Notes under the pieces: generated by a model
What the model saw: the letters and a program-made list of their open reading frames with translations, nothing else
Database searches by the model: none
What the model was told of the DNA's origin: nothing
Translations under genes and position numbers: made by a program
Shown: one piece after another, positions 48,390 through 58,400 of the stretch
Layout of the letters: every line of letters begins with the position of its first letter
Numbering within the stretch: position 1 is the first letter of the stretch
DNA from: Sphingomonas panacis
GTDB lineage: Bacteria; Pseudomonadota; Alphaproteobacteria; Sphingomonadales; Sphingomonadaceae
Length of the DNA stretch: 64,000 bases
Assembly: GCF_001717955.1 (NCBI RefSeq)
Contig: NZ_CP014168.1
Location: 4,185,501 to 4,249,500, forward strand
Direction: 5' to 3'

Positions 48390-50434
48390 GCCGGCCTCGC
48401 TGCATTGCGGGCGCCGTCATGGCGGCCGTGTTGGCTGAGGCGGAAGCCGGCCGGCTTGCCGAACAGCTCGAGTGGAGGCGGCGGGTCGGTCGCTTCCCCT
48501 TTCTCCGCAGTGCGTGGTGAAGGTGGACTAGGCTCGTCTTTCGCTGGCGGGATTTCCCGATCCATCGCTTCTTCGGGCGCAACGAACGGTAGCTCAGCAC
48601 CGGGATCAGCTTGGGTCGCGCGAAGTCGCTTCGCGGAAGGCGCCTTCGGCGCGGCCGGTGGTGGCGATGATGCCGGCGCGGGGGAAACTGCGGGCTCCGG
48701 CACAGCCATCCGCACCGGAGCGGTTTGGCGTTCCTCGAAAGCGTCGGCGACGGATGCCACCTTGTTGTAGCTATCCTCGAAGCGGACCACCGGCAGGCTG
48801 CGCCCGAACCGCAGATAGCCCATGAGGTTGGGCAGGTTGGTGACCTCGGTGTGCATGACCAGCGGGCGGGTCACCTGCATGCGCGAGAGGTTCACACCGT
48901 CGCGCATGTCGTTCACGCCATAGGACATGCCCTCATTGGCCTCGACCTGTTCGACCTGCCCCAGGTTCTCGCTGACATGCTTTGCGGTGGGGGTGTCGTT
49001 GGCGCGCAGCGCCACCCAGGTCGAGCAGTAGCCGGTGATCGCGGCTGCATCCTGGATGCCGTACGTGGCTTCGAGCTGCGGGTAGCTCTGGAAACCGAGG
49101 ATGCCGCAGCCGCCATATTTCCGGGCGCGGGCGAGGAAATCGCCGAGCGAGGGCAGACGCTGGAGCGTGGGAAGCTCGTCGATCACGCAATAGAGGCGTC
49201 GGTTGCGATCGGGCGTCATGCTCATGATCGCGCTGATCGCGATATCGAGCCATACCGTGATCAGGGGGCGCAACGAGGGAAGCTGGTCCGCCTTAACGGT
49301 GATGAAGAGCCAGCTGTCGTCCTTCTCGTTGGCGACCCAGTCGCGGATCGAGAAGCCGTCGGCGGTATCATCGAGATAGGAGAAGCTGCGCATCACCGAG
49401 GCGAGCTCTGCCTGGATGCCGGCGCTGGTGCGCTCACCCTCGGTGGAGATGAAGGCTGCCGCATCGGTGCCGGCGGCAAAAGCGGCGAGGTCCTTCAGCT
49501 TGGAGCGCAGCAGCGTGTCCAGCAGGATCGAAACGAGGGTGCGCTCCTGCCGCGCCAGCTTCCGCATGACGGCGACCAGCGTGCCTCGCGCAGCCTTCGC
49601 CCAGAAGGGATCGCCGGCTTTGTCGGGGATCGTCGACTCGGCGATCTGGTCGTAGTGATAGTCTCTTGGCACATCGACCCAGGGCGACCAGCAGTCCGCC
49701 CGGCCATCGAGCGGGTTGAGGAGAACATCGATCCCCGGCCGATAGAATTTTTCCACGAATGTGCCGGCGGTGTCGTAGACGATCGCGCGGCGCTTCCGCT
49801 TGCGGATGCCGTCGAGCATCTTGACGATGATGTTGGTCTTGCCGGTGCCGGGGGCACCGCAGATGAGGATGTGTTCCGGCTCGAACGCGTCGGGGACATT
49901 CACCCCGCCGATATCGAAGCTGCCCTTCGCATAGCGCCACAACGCACGGCGGACCTGCCGCACCGTGCCGAACCGCGCGCCGCGTAGAAACTGGTTGGAA
50001 CCGAGCCCCCGCCCCGTCCGGGTGAAGTAAAACCAGGCCCACCCCAGCATGGCGAGGGCGAAGAGACCGGCGAGCAGCGCGCCATGGAGAACGTACGTCT
50101 CGAAGGCGGCGAGTGTCTTGTGCGCGACGCCGGAACTGACGAGCCCTTTGGGTGTGGTCCAGTATTGCTTGCCAGCCGGCGTCTTGAACAGGATCGGGGT
50201 CGCGTTGCCGGGAAGCGTGTTGCCCATGAAGTAGGCCTGCGTGACCTTGAGCATCACGAAGCGCTCATACTCGGACGACTTTTCGAGCGCGAACCAGACG
50301 GTGCCGCCGACCCAGATCACCAGCCCGGCGAGGAGGGTCTGGTAGAAGACCTGGGTGGTCATGCGGACGTTATGAACGATGGCCTGGCCTCCTCTCGTCC
50401 AGGAGCCGAGCGTATCGTGGCGGAAGATGCTCAT
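48386..50434 (-). CDS. traD: Type IV coupling protein, TraD/TrwB type
   Basis: 682 aa. Two N-terminal membrane segments (~30-50 and ~115-137), Walker A GAPGTGKTNIIVKML, Walker B LYCVIDELPTLQRLPSLGDF, and LGFQSYPQLEATYGI. The C-terminal ~130 residues are Pro/Ala-rich and disordered. It is the membrane ATPase that brings relaxosome DNA to a type IV secretion channel. No VirB-type channel genes are in the window. Confidence 0.93.
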   Translation of the reverse strand: MSIFRHDTLGSWTRGGQAIVHNVRMTTQVFYQTLLAGLVIWVGGTVWFALEKSSEYERFVMLKVTQAYFMGNTLPGNATPILFKTPAGKQYWTTPKGLVSSGVAHKTLAAFETYVLHGALLAGLFALAMLGWAWFYFTRTGRGLGSNQFLRGARFGTVRQVRRALWRYAKGSFDIGGVNVPDAFEPEHILICGAPGTGKTNIIVKMLDGIRKRKRRAIVYDTAGTFVEKFYRPGIDVLLNPLDGRADCWSPWVDVPRDYHYDQIAESTIPDKAGDPFWAKAARGTLVAVMRKLARQERTLVSILLDTLLRSKLKDLAAFAAGTDAAAFISTEGERTSAGIQAELASVMRSFSYLDDTADGFSIRDWVANEKDDSWLFITVKADQLPSLRPLITVWLDIAISAIMSMTPDRNRRLYCVIDELPTLQRLPSLGDFLARARKYGGCGILGFQSYPQLEATYGIQDAAAITGYCSTWVALRANDTPTAKHVSENLGQVEQVEANEGMSYGVNDMRDGVNLSRMQVTRPLVMHTEVTNLPNLMGYLRFGRSLPVVRFEDSYNKVASVADAFEERQTAPVRMAVPEPAVSPAPASSPPPAAPKAPSAKRLRATQADPGAELPFVAPEEAMDREIPPAKDEPSPPSPRTAEKGEATDPPPPLELFGKPAGFRLSQHGRHDGARNAARPA

Positions 50435-50733
50435 GGCCGGTCCTGCTCGGGATCGAGCAGCCCCCTTTCCCGGAGGAGGCGGCGGGCTTCGCCCAACCCC
50501 TTCTGGAGGATGTCGGGAGATCGCTCACCCACCGACGTCGCGAGGATCGCGAAGGCCTGGATGGCGGTCGCGTGGAGCTCGTCGAAGCGGGCATGATAGC
50601 CCGATGGATCGGCGCCTTCGAAGCGCTCGAGGATGTCGCGACAATAGGTCGCGGCACCGAGACCGGCATTGCGCGCCTGTACAGTAAGGCTCGCATAGAG
50701 GTCGTCGTCTATGCGGATCGTGATGCGTGCCAA
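50431..50733 (-). CDS. Ribbon-helix-helix relaxosome accessory protein
   Basis: 100 aa. MARITIRIDDDLYASLTVQA then RNAGLGAATYCRDILERFEG is a textbook RHH domain. ATGA overlap with the coupling-protein gene. By position this is the oriT-binding accessory (TrwA/TraY-like) and autoregulator. The C-terminal half is helical. Confidence 0.88.
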   Translation of the reverse strand: MARITIRIDDDLYASLTVQARNAGLGAATYCRDILERFEGADPSGYHARFDELHATAIQAFAILATSVGERSPDILQKGLGEARRLLRERGLLDPEQDRP

Positions 50734-51200
50734 GCGGCGGACTCCTTGTCCGGCACGCCAGCAACGTGGTGAAGCGTCGTCCTTATAGTCGAATTACGCC
50801 CCGATCTCAACAATTTATCAGAACTGCCGGTGGCAGCCACATAGTGCCGAGCGCGATCAGCTACTTAGTCTGCGATATCGCATGGGCTGGCTGCCAGCGG
50901 CAGCCGATCAGTGCCGAACCGGCTGCCGCGCCGTGCCGACAGGAAACGGCGGAAATCCGGGCGATTCGCGCCTGCAGCACCCGTGCGTGGGGTGCATTAC
51001 AACCGCCTCCGGCGTGCGTCCCTCCTCCGCAGCGCGCTTGCCCGCTGCGCCCGTCCGACTCAGGTCGGCGGGGCTCTCCCCAAACCGGAACCGGGCAGGG
51101 TCAAATCGGCTCCGCTCGTGGGGAAAGCATTGCATGGGGTCAGCCCTTGAGAGATAGTCGGCGGTGGCGGGCAGACCTCCTTTTTTGAAGGAGTCAAAGA
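50734..51200. other. 467-base gap with inverted and direct repeats, oriT candidate
   Basis: GCCGGTGGCAGCC (50826-50838) is inverted to GGCTGCCAGCGGC (50889-50901), 12 of 13 pairs. AGTGCCGA recurs directly at 50843-50850 and 50910-50917. It lies upstream of the RHH, coupling and relaxase genes, the place where MobF systems keep oriT, and it also must hold the operon promoter. No open frame here is convincing. The nic site is not identified. Confidence 0.5.
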
Positions 51201-51527
51201 ATGCCCAAGATGACGGAACGTGAGCGGCTCGCGAAGATCGAGGCCGATCAGCATAGTCTCGCTCGGGAAGCTGAGACGGTGCGGCGGGGATTGCGCGCGT
51301 ATTATGGAAAGCTGGTGACGGAATTGCCGGTCGAACGCCTGAGCGAGCGCGAGTTTCGCGATGTGCTGGGTCAGGCAATCCGGGTTGGTGGTGGCGCCGC
51401 GATTGCCGCGCTCAAGGAGTTGGCTGCGCCCGCTGTCCAGGGTGAAACGCCCGCCGGATCGCCTCGCAAGCGGGCGACCGCTGCCCCCGCTGGCGGTGAG
51501 GATGCCTCCAAGACCGTGCATCCTTAG
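51201..51527 (+). CDS. Small charged plasmid/ICE protein, TraC-like (tentative)
   Basis: 108 aa. MPKMTERERLAKIEADQHSL and EAETVRRGLRAYYGKLVTEL, then LSEREFRDVLGQAIRVGGGA: a coiled coil, then a helical part and an Ala/Pro-rich tail. It resembles short TraC/DUF6437-type genes found beside relaxase operons in alphaproteobacterial plasmids. ATG 51201 with AAGGAG upstream. Divergent from the conjugation operon across the oriT candidate. Confidence 0.5.
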   Translation: MPKMTERERLAKIEADQHSLAREAETVRRGLRAYYGKLVTELPVERLSEREFRDVLGQAIRVGGGAAIAALKELAAPAVQGETPAGSPRKRATAAPAGGEDASKTVHP

Positions 51528-51626
51528 CGGAAAGGGGAGCGACGTTGGCGGGCGGAACGCCCCGCAAAAGGAGCGAGGTGGGGGAAACCGTTCGGGTTTC
51601 CCCCGCTCGTGCCAAAGGCACGACAA

Positions 51627-51657
51627 GGGGCCGGGAGCGGTCGGCCGCCCCGGCCTC
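51627..51657. terminator. Terminator between convergent genes
   Basis: GGCCGGG (51629-51635) / CCCGGCC (51649-51655), with further pairing outward, then CCTTTT. It lies between the plus-strand 108-aa gene and the minus-strand DUF2493 gene, so it can serve as a terminator for the rightward gene. Confidence 0.6.
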
Positions 51658-51676
51658 CTTTTCGGTGCCTTGCCCG

Positions 51677-52690
51677 TCAGGCCGCTATGACGCGGCGCTT
51701 CTTCTTGATGGGCACGGCGGGTTCCTGATCGGCCCGCATGAAAACGTGAGTGGGGACGCGGTGGCCTTGGCTTGGGTTAAACAGGTCATAGAGGCTCGAC
51801 TGGATGCCCGACCCTTCGCACAAGAGCGCTTCCACCGGCATAAGCTCGGCGATGTTGCGATTGCGCCGGAAGGCTTTGCCGTTGCCCCGGCCATAGAGTC
51901 CGAACGCGATGCACACGGCACCCCGTTGCGCGGCCCATGCGGCGGCGGCTGCATCCACCCCGAGACGCTGCCCGGTGGTGACAAGCACCATGTTCGGAAT
52001 GCGCGTCCTGATCTGGTCGAGCCTGCCCCAGATGATACGCCAGTCATGCCAGTCCTGCGGACCGGACACGACGACGACGGGGCCTTGCGGGTCGTAGCGG
52101 TCGCGCCGCCGTTCGGATCGCGCCCGCAGGAAGTCGAGCGCTGAAATCTGGCTGGCGGTGGTGACATGGGACGCGCGCGACCCTTTGGCAGGCGACCATG
52201 GGCGACCGGCATAAGCGCGATACATCGCGGCGGCATAGTCGCGCATTGCCTCCATGGCGGTGCGCTGTTCGGCGACCGACTGGCATTCAAGCTGGGTGTC
52301 CTCAAGCTCCTTGTTGAACACCTCGCCCGGTTCCAGTCGGCGGGCCATGTCGCGCAAGGTGTCGGCAAGCCGATCCTCGCGGCCTTCCAGCCGGTTCGCG
52401 ACAAAGTGGAAGCTGTTGACGAAGCCCCACGCCAATTCCGGCGCGAGCGGGTCCAGCCGCGTATCGCAGAGCAGGTCGAAAATGGCGGCGACGATGCCGC
52501 CGCATTCGGCCTGCGCGGCGATGGGATCGGGCATTGCATGTTCGGCGGGTTCGTCGCCCGGTTCCATGATCGAAAGCGGGATGGGATCACCGAAGGATGC
52601 CACGAAATCGGGCGTGGCGGTGAGTTCGGCATAGAGTTCCGGCAGGTCGGCTAAGCTGCTAACGCTGCGCAAGGCCGTTGGCTTGCTCAT
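51677..52690 (-). CDS. DUF2493 (SLOG-type) plasmid/ICE protein
   Basis: 337 aa from ATG 52690, with AAGGAG 8 bases upstream. The N-terminal two-thirds are helical. The C-terminal domain VVVVSGPQDWHDWRIIWGRL followed by TTGQRLGVDAAAAAWAAQRG and GKAFRRNRNIAELMPVEALL is DUF2493, a Rossmann-like SLOG-superfamily fold that may bind nucleotides or their derivatives. It is common on alphaproteobacterial plasmids and ICEs near DUF736. Role unproven. Confidence 0.85.
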   Translation of the reverse strand: MSKPTALRSVSSLADLPELYAELTATPDFVASFGDPIPLSIMEPGDEPAEHAMPDPIAAQAECGGIVAAIFDLLCDTRLDPLAPELAWGFVNSFHFVANRLEGREDRLADTLRDMARRLEPGEVFNKELEDTQLECQSVAEQRTAMEAMRDYAAAMYRAYAGRPWSPAKGSRASHVTTASQISALDFLRARSERRRDRYDPQGPVVVVSGPQDWHDWRIIWGRLDQIRTRIPNMVLVTTGQRLGVDAAAAAWAAQRGAVCIAFGLYGRGNGKAFRRNRNIAELMPVEALLCEGSGIQSSLYDLFNPSQGHRVPTHVFMRADQEPAVPIKKKRRVIAA

Positions 52691-52768
52691 GGGATGCACT
52701 CCTTGGGATGGGAGACGGTTCAGGACCGGGGAAGCGTTCCAGCGCTCCCCCGGCCCGCCATGGCTGCC

Positions 52769-53260
52769 TTAGAAGGGCACCTCATCGTCAAGGCTGCGCC
52801 CGCCGCCGGTATAACCGCCGTCCGGTCCTGCCGTGCTGCCGCCGGAGAAGCCGCCGCCGGTCCGTCCCCCGAACCCGCCGCCCGCGCGCGCGCCGCTCGA
52901 ACGCCCGCCGAAGCCGCCGCCCTGCGTCTCGCGCTCCCGTTCGCGCCGCCACTGGACGTCAAAGCCGTTGGTCTCGTCCCCGAAAAGGGCGATGGGCAGC
53001 GGCTCGCGGAAGCTCGGATCGTCGATCATGCCGGACAGGAACACCTCGTCATTGGAGCGCATCTTGCGTTCCCAGACGACGCCGATCTGGATTTCGTCGC
53101 CCGCCCGGTTCGTCTCGTAAATCTCGTAGACGGGGGCGCTGTCGGACTGGCGGCCCTCGACGCGACGCATGATGAGGTAAGGAAAACGCATCTCGCGGGT
53201 GGCGATCTTGCCGATGATATCGCTGGCGCGCTCGTCGAACTTGAAGTTACCTATCTTCAT
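52769..53260 (-). CDS. DUF736 family protein
   Basis: 163 aa from ATG 53260. MKIGNFKFDERASDIIGKIA, ending the domain with EVFLSGMIDDPSFREPLPIA, is DUF736, a hallmark of alphaproteobacterial plasmids/ICEs. A Gly/Arg-rich tail follows (GGGFGGRSSGARAGGGFGGR), suggesting single-strand nucleic-acid binding as in SSB-like or RGG proteins. It lies 78 bases upstream of the DUF2493 gene; both are probably one operon. Confidence 0.88.
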   Translation of the reverse strand: MKIGNFKFDERASDIIGKIATREMRFPYLIMRRVEGRQSDSAPVYEIYETNRAGDEIQIGVVWERKMRSNDEVFLSGMIDDPSFREPLPIALFGDETNGFDVQWRRERERETQGGGFGGRSSGARAGGGFGGRTGGGFSGGSTAGPDGGYTGGGRSLDDEVPF

Positions 53261-53506
53261 GACTTCAACCTTTCTCTGTCCTGTGGTCCGTTTCTCTTTC
53301 CCGGCCACATTTGAACCCTACTCCCTCCCCTCCATTTCTTCCATGGCATTGATTTCTTGACAGACTTTCATCGTACCTGGTGAGCCTGAGCAAGAAACAG
53401 CCGCGAAGCGGCCAACAGACCTGAAGACGCACCGGCCGCGCTAGCGGACGGTTCTGCAGACATGGAAAAGGGAGCGTGGGCCGGCCGACATGTCATCGCA
53501 CCCGGA
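53261..53506. other. Upstream region of DUF736 gene
   Basis: Contains the DUF736 leader and presumably its promoter. No gene is supported. Confidence 0.3.
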
Positions 53507-53716
53507 GCCGCCTTCGCAGGTCCGAAGGCGCAGGACCGGGCTCTTGGACACAACAGGCACGGGAGGGGCTTAGCGGAGCTTGGCAAAAAGGGGCCGGCGC
53601 TTCCGTTGAAAACGGACAAACATCGCCGGCCCCTTTTTGCCTAGCGTAGCTTTGCCCCGACGCAACTCGTTGTGTCCGAAACCGGTTCTGCAACGCGCGG
53701 ATCCTGCGAAGGCGGC
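53507..53716. repeat. 210-bp imperfect palindrome with terminator core
   Basis: Nested arms share one centre near 53611. Outer: GCCGCCTTCGCAGG (53507-53520) with CCTGCGAAGGCGGC (53703-53716), 14 bp perfect. Middle: GGACACAAC (53546-53554) with GTTGTGTCC (53669-53677). Inner: 18 perfect bp, from G53582 through GCAAAAAGGGGCCGGCG (53583-53599) to CGCCGGCCCCTTTTTGC and C53641. The inner stem ends in A5/T5 and works as a bidirectional terminator on either strand. The loop has a further CCGTT/AACGG pair. The whole could be a MITE-like or structured-RNA element. Confidence 0.75.
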
Positions 53717-54154
53717 GAAGGGGGCGATGGCATGTCCGCTGGCTCCACGATCCGCATCGCGCGTCAGCGCGATTCCTTAGGCGAAGCCTGCATTGCGATG
53801 GTCGTGCCGCATGGTCTTACGCCCCAGGAAGGAACGCCCTCCCTGCCCCGCGCCCCTGCGGAAGGGATCGTAACCGCGTCAGCGGCCAAGACCCGCAGGG
53901 GCTTGGTCGGAGCGCAGCGGAGATAGAGCCCGGTGCCCGCTCGCGGGCATCCGCCCCCTGCCTTGCTGTCTGGGCGGCCCCATCGGCCCTCGAACTGCTC
54001 GACCAAATCGGAGAGAAGATGCAGACTGTCCGCATCCGCAAAGGGGGCCGGCCGGCCTCATCCGCCGGGTATATCCCTTACGCCGCGACGATGGTCTCGC
54101 CGGACTGCGCTGTCCTGTGATTGGCAAACGGGTGCAAATCTTTAGACTGGCGTC
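53717..54154. other. Gap before defence-like genes, with possible leaderless promoter
   Basis: No gene is supported; the plus-strand frame 53672-53926 has no motif. Just before the 54155 gene, TTGGCA (54121-54126) and TAGACT (54143-54148) are 16 bases apart, which would put the transcription start at about the ATG, and no Shine-Dalgarno sequence is seen. Confidence 0.4.
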
Positions 54155-55150
54155 ATGCAGTTCAAGGCGCGAAATCTGAGACCGATTGCCGAGATGGTGG
54201 TGGGGAACAAGGACCACCAATGGTTCCAGTACAGGAGCAGCTACTACATCACGCGCTTCTTCGAAGAATGCGAGATGGACTTCGCCCATGACGGATCGTC
54301 ACGGGTGCCATGGGCAGAGGGAGTGCTGGCCGAGCTTCTGAACGATCCACAGCCAGCGGCTAACCAGCTCCCCGAGCGCTTCGCGATCGTGCTGCGCACC
54401 CTTATGGACAAGCGCGAAGCGCAGGATGGCGACGCCGATCGTGCGCTCGCGCTGGCGGCCCTTAACGTACCGCTCGGGCGCGAAGGCTATGAGGGCTATT
54501 ACGGCGAGGACGGGCAGTTCTACATTCGGCATGTGGAGACGCGTACGGTGTCTTCGCCGGTCAATCTCTATCGGCCGCTCACACCTGTCGAGGCGGAACG
54601 GCGCAGCCTGCTAATCGCCTATCTGGACCGCTGCTCGGAAGACGAGCTGATCGAGGAAGTGCTGCTGCCGATGTTCCGGCACCTTGGGTATCAGCGGATC
54701 ACCAGCGTCGGCCACAAGGACAAGGCGCTTGAATATGGGAAGGACGTGTGGATGCGGTACAAGCTGCCGACCGAGCACGTCATCTATTTCGGCATCCAGG
54801 CGAAGAAGGGCAAACTCGATTCAGCGGGCGCCACGAAAGGCACGAATGCGAACGTGTCGGAGATCTATCAGCAGGTCCTGATGATGCTCGGACATGAGGT
54901 GTTCGACAGCGACACGAACAAGAAGGCGCTGGTCGACCATGCCTTTATCGTCGCCGGCGGGGAGATCACCAAAGCGGCGAGAAACTGGCTCGGCGGCGTG
55001 CTCAATGCATCGCAGCGAAGCCAGATCATGTTCATGGACCGCGAGCATATCCTGAACCTCTACACCGCGCACCGCTTGGAGCTGCCAAGAGCGGCCCAGC
55101 CGGCCAAGCCGACCCCATGGGGCGAGATGGAGGACGACGTGCCGTTTTAG
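54155..55150 (+). CDS. AbiJ-NTD-like + nuclease-domain protein, defence-like
   Basis: 331 aa. N-terminal ~130 residues: SSYYITRFFEECEMDFAHDG, then SRVPWAEGVLAELL, LPERFAIVLRTLMDKREA and ALAALNVPLGREGYEGYYGE, the pattern of AbiJ N-terminal domains of abortive-infection proteins. C-terminal domain ~150-300: EYGKDVW (E193, D197) and QAKKGK (Q215, K217), a PD-(D/E)xK-type nuclease core, Mrr/REase-like. Homologues fuse a sensor NTD with an effector nuclease. It lies upstream of the large nuclease-TPR-PIN gene on the same strand, 310 bases away, making a likely two-gene system. Confidence 0.65.
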   Translation: MQFKARNLRPIAEMVVGNKDHQWFQYRSSYYITRFFEECEMDFAHDGSSRVPWAEGVLAELLNDPQPAANQLPERFAIVLRTLMDKREAQDGDADRALALAALNVPLGREGYEGYYGEDGQFYIRHVETRTVSSPVNLYRPLTPVEAERRSLLIAYLDRCSEDELIEEVLLPMFRHLGYQRITSVGHKDKALEYGKDVWMRYKLPTEHVIYFGIQAKKGKLDSAGATKGTNANVSEIYQQVLMMLGHEVFDSDTNKKALVDHAFIVAGGEITKAARNWLGGVLNASQRSQIMFMDREHILNLYTAHRLELPRAAQPAKPTPWGEMEDDVPF

Positions 55151-55460
55151 TCGCGCATACCCGCAATCTCGGCTTTCACTCCTTCGCGCTGATGTGGTGA
55201 TCGGCCTCGTCTTGTCCAATCACCATGCATGGCACGGTACGGAACCCGGCGGCTCGACAATAAGCAATCGGGCTACCTCACGCAGCTGTCCACTCGACAT
55301 TTTCGTGGCGCGGCTTGGCCCGGCTCGTTCCAGTCTTGCGGCGAACTGGTTGCGGGCGAACCGGCCCTGCGGCAGAAAGAACGATCAGCGAACAACTCGG
55401 GTAGGAATGAGTCCGCGGCAGCGATCGTTTCAAACCTTCAGGGATCGGGAAAAGAGACGC

Positions 55461-58400
55461 GTGGCCTCCTCGACGATCATCAATATCCCCACCGACGACA
55501 AGGTGTTCGAGAGCAACTGCATCCCGCTGTTTGCGGGGCTTCTCAATGACCCCAACGTCAAGCTTCTCGGGACCCGAGGCAAAAAGCAGTTCGGACTCGA
55601 TCTGATCGGCAAGCGGGATCGCGATCCCGCTCAGCCCGTCGGTATCCAGTGCAAGCTCATCACGCGCGGCGCTAAACTGACCGAAGCAGTCATACGCAAG
55701 GAAGTTAGCCAGGCGATGGGCATCAAGCCGGCGCTGACCGAGTTTTACATCGTCACCACAGCGACCGACGAGCCTGCCCACGACTTCCTCGCGATCGAGC
55801 TGGCGCAGGATCAGGCAAAACTTGGCCGGACGGTGGATATCCAGATTTGGGGCTGGGACACGCTACAGGAGAAGATCCGCAACGATCCCAAGGCGCTTGC
55901 CGCCTTCGATCCCGACTATAGCGCTTCAACCAGGCGGCTGCTCGAACTGGGCAGTGAAACGCTTTCCGGACAGGCAGAGATTCGGGCGCAGAACGAGCAG
56001 ACACATCAGCATCTCGAGGTGATCCTGGCGACGATCACGACCAGCCCGCTCGACACGGCTCGCAGCGCCTTCGATCAGCATCTCGACGCGCAGATCGATC
56101 AGTATCGTGACATGCTGAACGCCGGCAAGCCGCGCACGGCCTTGGGTTTGCTCGAGGTACTGGACAAGAGCCTCGACGATGCAAATGCAGCCTCGATCCG
56201 CGCTCGCGTGAAGGTCAATATCGCGATCACGCGGATGAAGCTCGGCGACGAGACGGGCACCGGGACCCTTCTGGAAGAAGCATATGCGCTCAATCCGACC
56301 GATCCACGCACGCGGGCAAACAGGATCCTTGCGCTTGCCATCAAAGGTGATCTGGCCGGGGCGTGGGCGTTCGCGCAGGAAGTACTGACCGAAGATCCTG
56401 GCAATGCTGGCGCCGCCGCGCTCGCCTTCCAGGTCGCGTCGATGGATAAAGTCGATCGCGACCCGATGGCGATCGTCCCCGCCGACCTCCTCGACGATCA
56501 TGGCGTCCGTATCCACCAGATCAGCTATCTTCGCCAGAAGGGCGCGCCCGACAGCTGGTGGGCCTTGGCCGCCGAAACGCTAGAGCGCTTCCCGGACGAT
56601 GGGAATTCCGTCCGGATGGCGGGTGACGCGCTGATAGACGAGGCTCTTTCGGGCGATGTCGTCGAGCGCCTCGGCCCTGTGCCCGAAGGTCGGCGAACAA
56701 AGCTCCGCGAGGGCGCGGCGTTGCTGCAGCGGCACTGGGACGAAGTTCGGCACTATGAGCAAGCGGCCGAGCCGAATTGGTGTATGGTGGGCTACAATCT
56801 CATCACCGCCTACAGGGCGCTGGGCGAACTACAAGCGGCGAAGCGGGTCGCGGGGGAGGTTCTGGCGACAGGAACCAAGGACCCCGATGCGGCGCTGAGT
56901 GCCGCCTGGGTGGCGATCGACCGCGACGAATTCGCCGAGGCGGAGAAGGTCCTGCGAAGCGTCCCGATCGCCAACACGGCTGTCCTTCCGCTTCTCGTGG
57001 CGCTTTCCAATCTCCACAAATGGACCGAAGTGATTGAAGAGGCGACGTGCGAGCGCCGTGAGCAGCTGCCCGCGTCGGCGCGGCAACTGTTCGACGTGCT
57101 GGTCTTCCGCGCGCGGCATGCCGGGAAGACCGGCGCAGACCTCGAGGAGGATGTCGAGCGGCTGCTGGACCGCTGGCCACTGGGCGTCGGGGCGCATATC
57201 GCCGTGAGCGATATCTATAGATCGGCAAAGCCCGAAGCGGTCGCGACAATGGCTGCGAAGACGCGCTCTCTCATCACATCGCAGACGAGTTACTCGGACC
57301 GGGTGATGTTCGCGCAGCTCTCTCTGTTTCGGGAGGCCTGGGACGATATCATCGAGGCGCTGGACGGGTTTGTCGCGCTCGATCAACCCTCCGAGCCACT
57401 GGCCTGGCTAGCGCACGCCTTCGCGAACGCGGCGCCGCAGGCAAGGACGTCGCCCTTCTACAAATCGCTTGGACCTTCGGTGATCGCCCTGCCCCGCTTT
57501 GCGCGACTGGCGGGCGCAGCTGAACATAACAGGGGCGATCTTAAGGCCGCGGAGCGCTACCTGCGCTCGGCGATCTCAGCGAACTCGACCGACCTGCGCG
57601 CGACACTTCTGCTCTCGAGCACGCTGATGCGCGGCAATCGTGGTGCCGCGGCGCGAGACCTGATCGCGGGCGTGGATGACGATACCGTGGACGGCTCTCC
57701 CGACGACCTCATGCGGCTGGCGCACCGCCATCGCAACGCCGGTGAAACCGCAAGAGCGCTGAGGCTGGCATACCGTGTGGCGGCGACCCACCGCCGCGAA
57801 GAGAGCGTGGTTTCTGCCTATCCCGCCCTCATCTTCATGAACGAGGCGCTCCCCGCGCCGATCGGTCATGCGGGCCCCGCGCAGACCGGCTTCTGGTTCG
57901 ATCTCAAAGGTCTGGACGGTGTGCGGGACGTAACCGGCATCATCGACGATGAGGAGATACCGGGCATCGACCATTATGCGCCCGATCATCCTTTGGCGGC
58001 AGCGCTCGCGGGAAAATCGGTGGACGATATCATCGAAATGCCGGCCGAGATCTGGGACCCGCGGCGCTACCGCGTGCGGGCGCTCAAGCACAAATATATC
58101 TGGCTTCTCCACGACATCATGGCGTCGCACGCCGCGCGCTTCCCGGCGGCACGATCGATGTTCGAGATGACCATGAAGGACGGCGATGTGCAGCCGATTC
58201 TCGATGTGGTCCGGGACCTCCAGAGCAACGACGATTTCGTCGCCTCGACCTACACATCTCATCCGGTGCCACTGGCCGCGATCGCGGCGATGTCGAATCG
58301 GACTGTCCTACAACTGGCCGAGCATCTGACGATGACCGGGACAAACCTGCGCACCTGTGTCGGCGCTGAGGATGAGCGCAAGGAAGCGGCGATGTTTGTG

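Noticed and set aside
55194..55460. Upstream 89 codons of the nuclease-TPR-PIN frame.
   Set aside because: No domain likeness, unusual composition and no RBS at the first start; GTG 55461 has an RBS and begins the nuclease fold.
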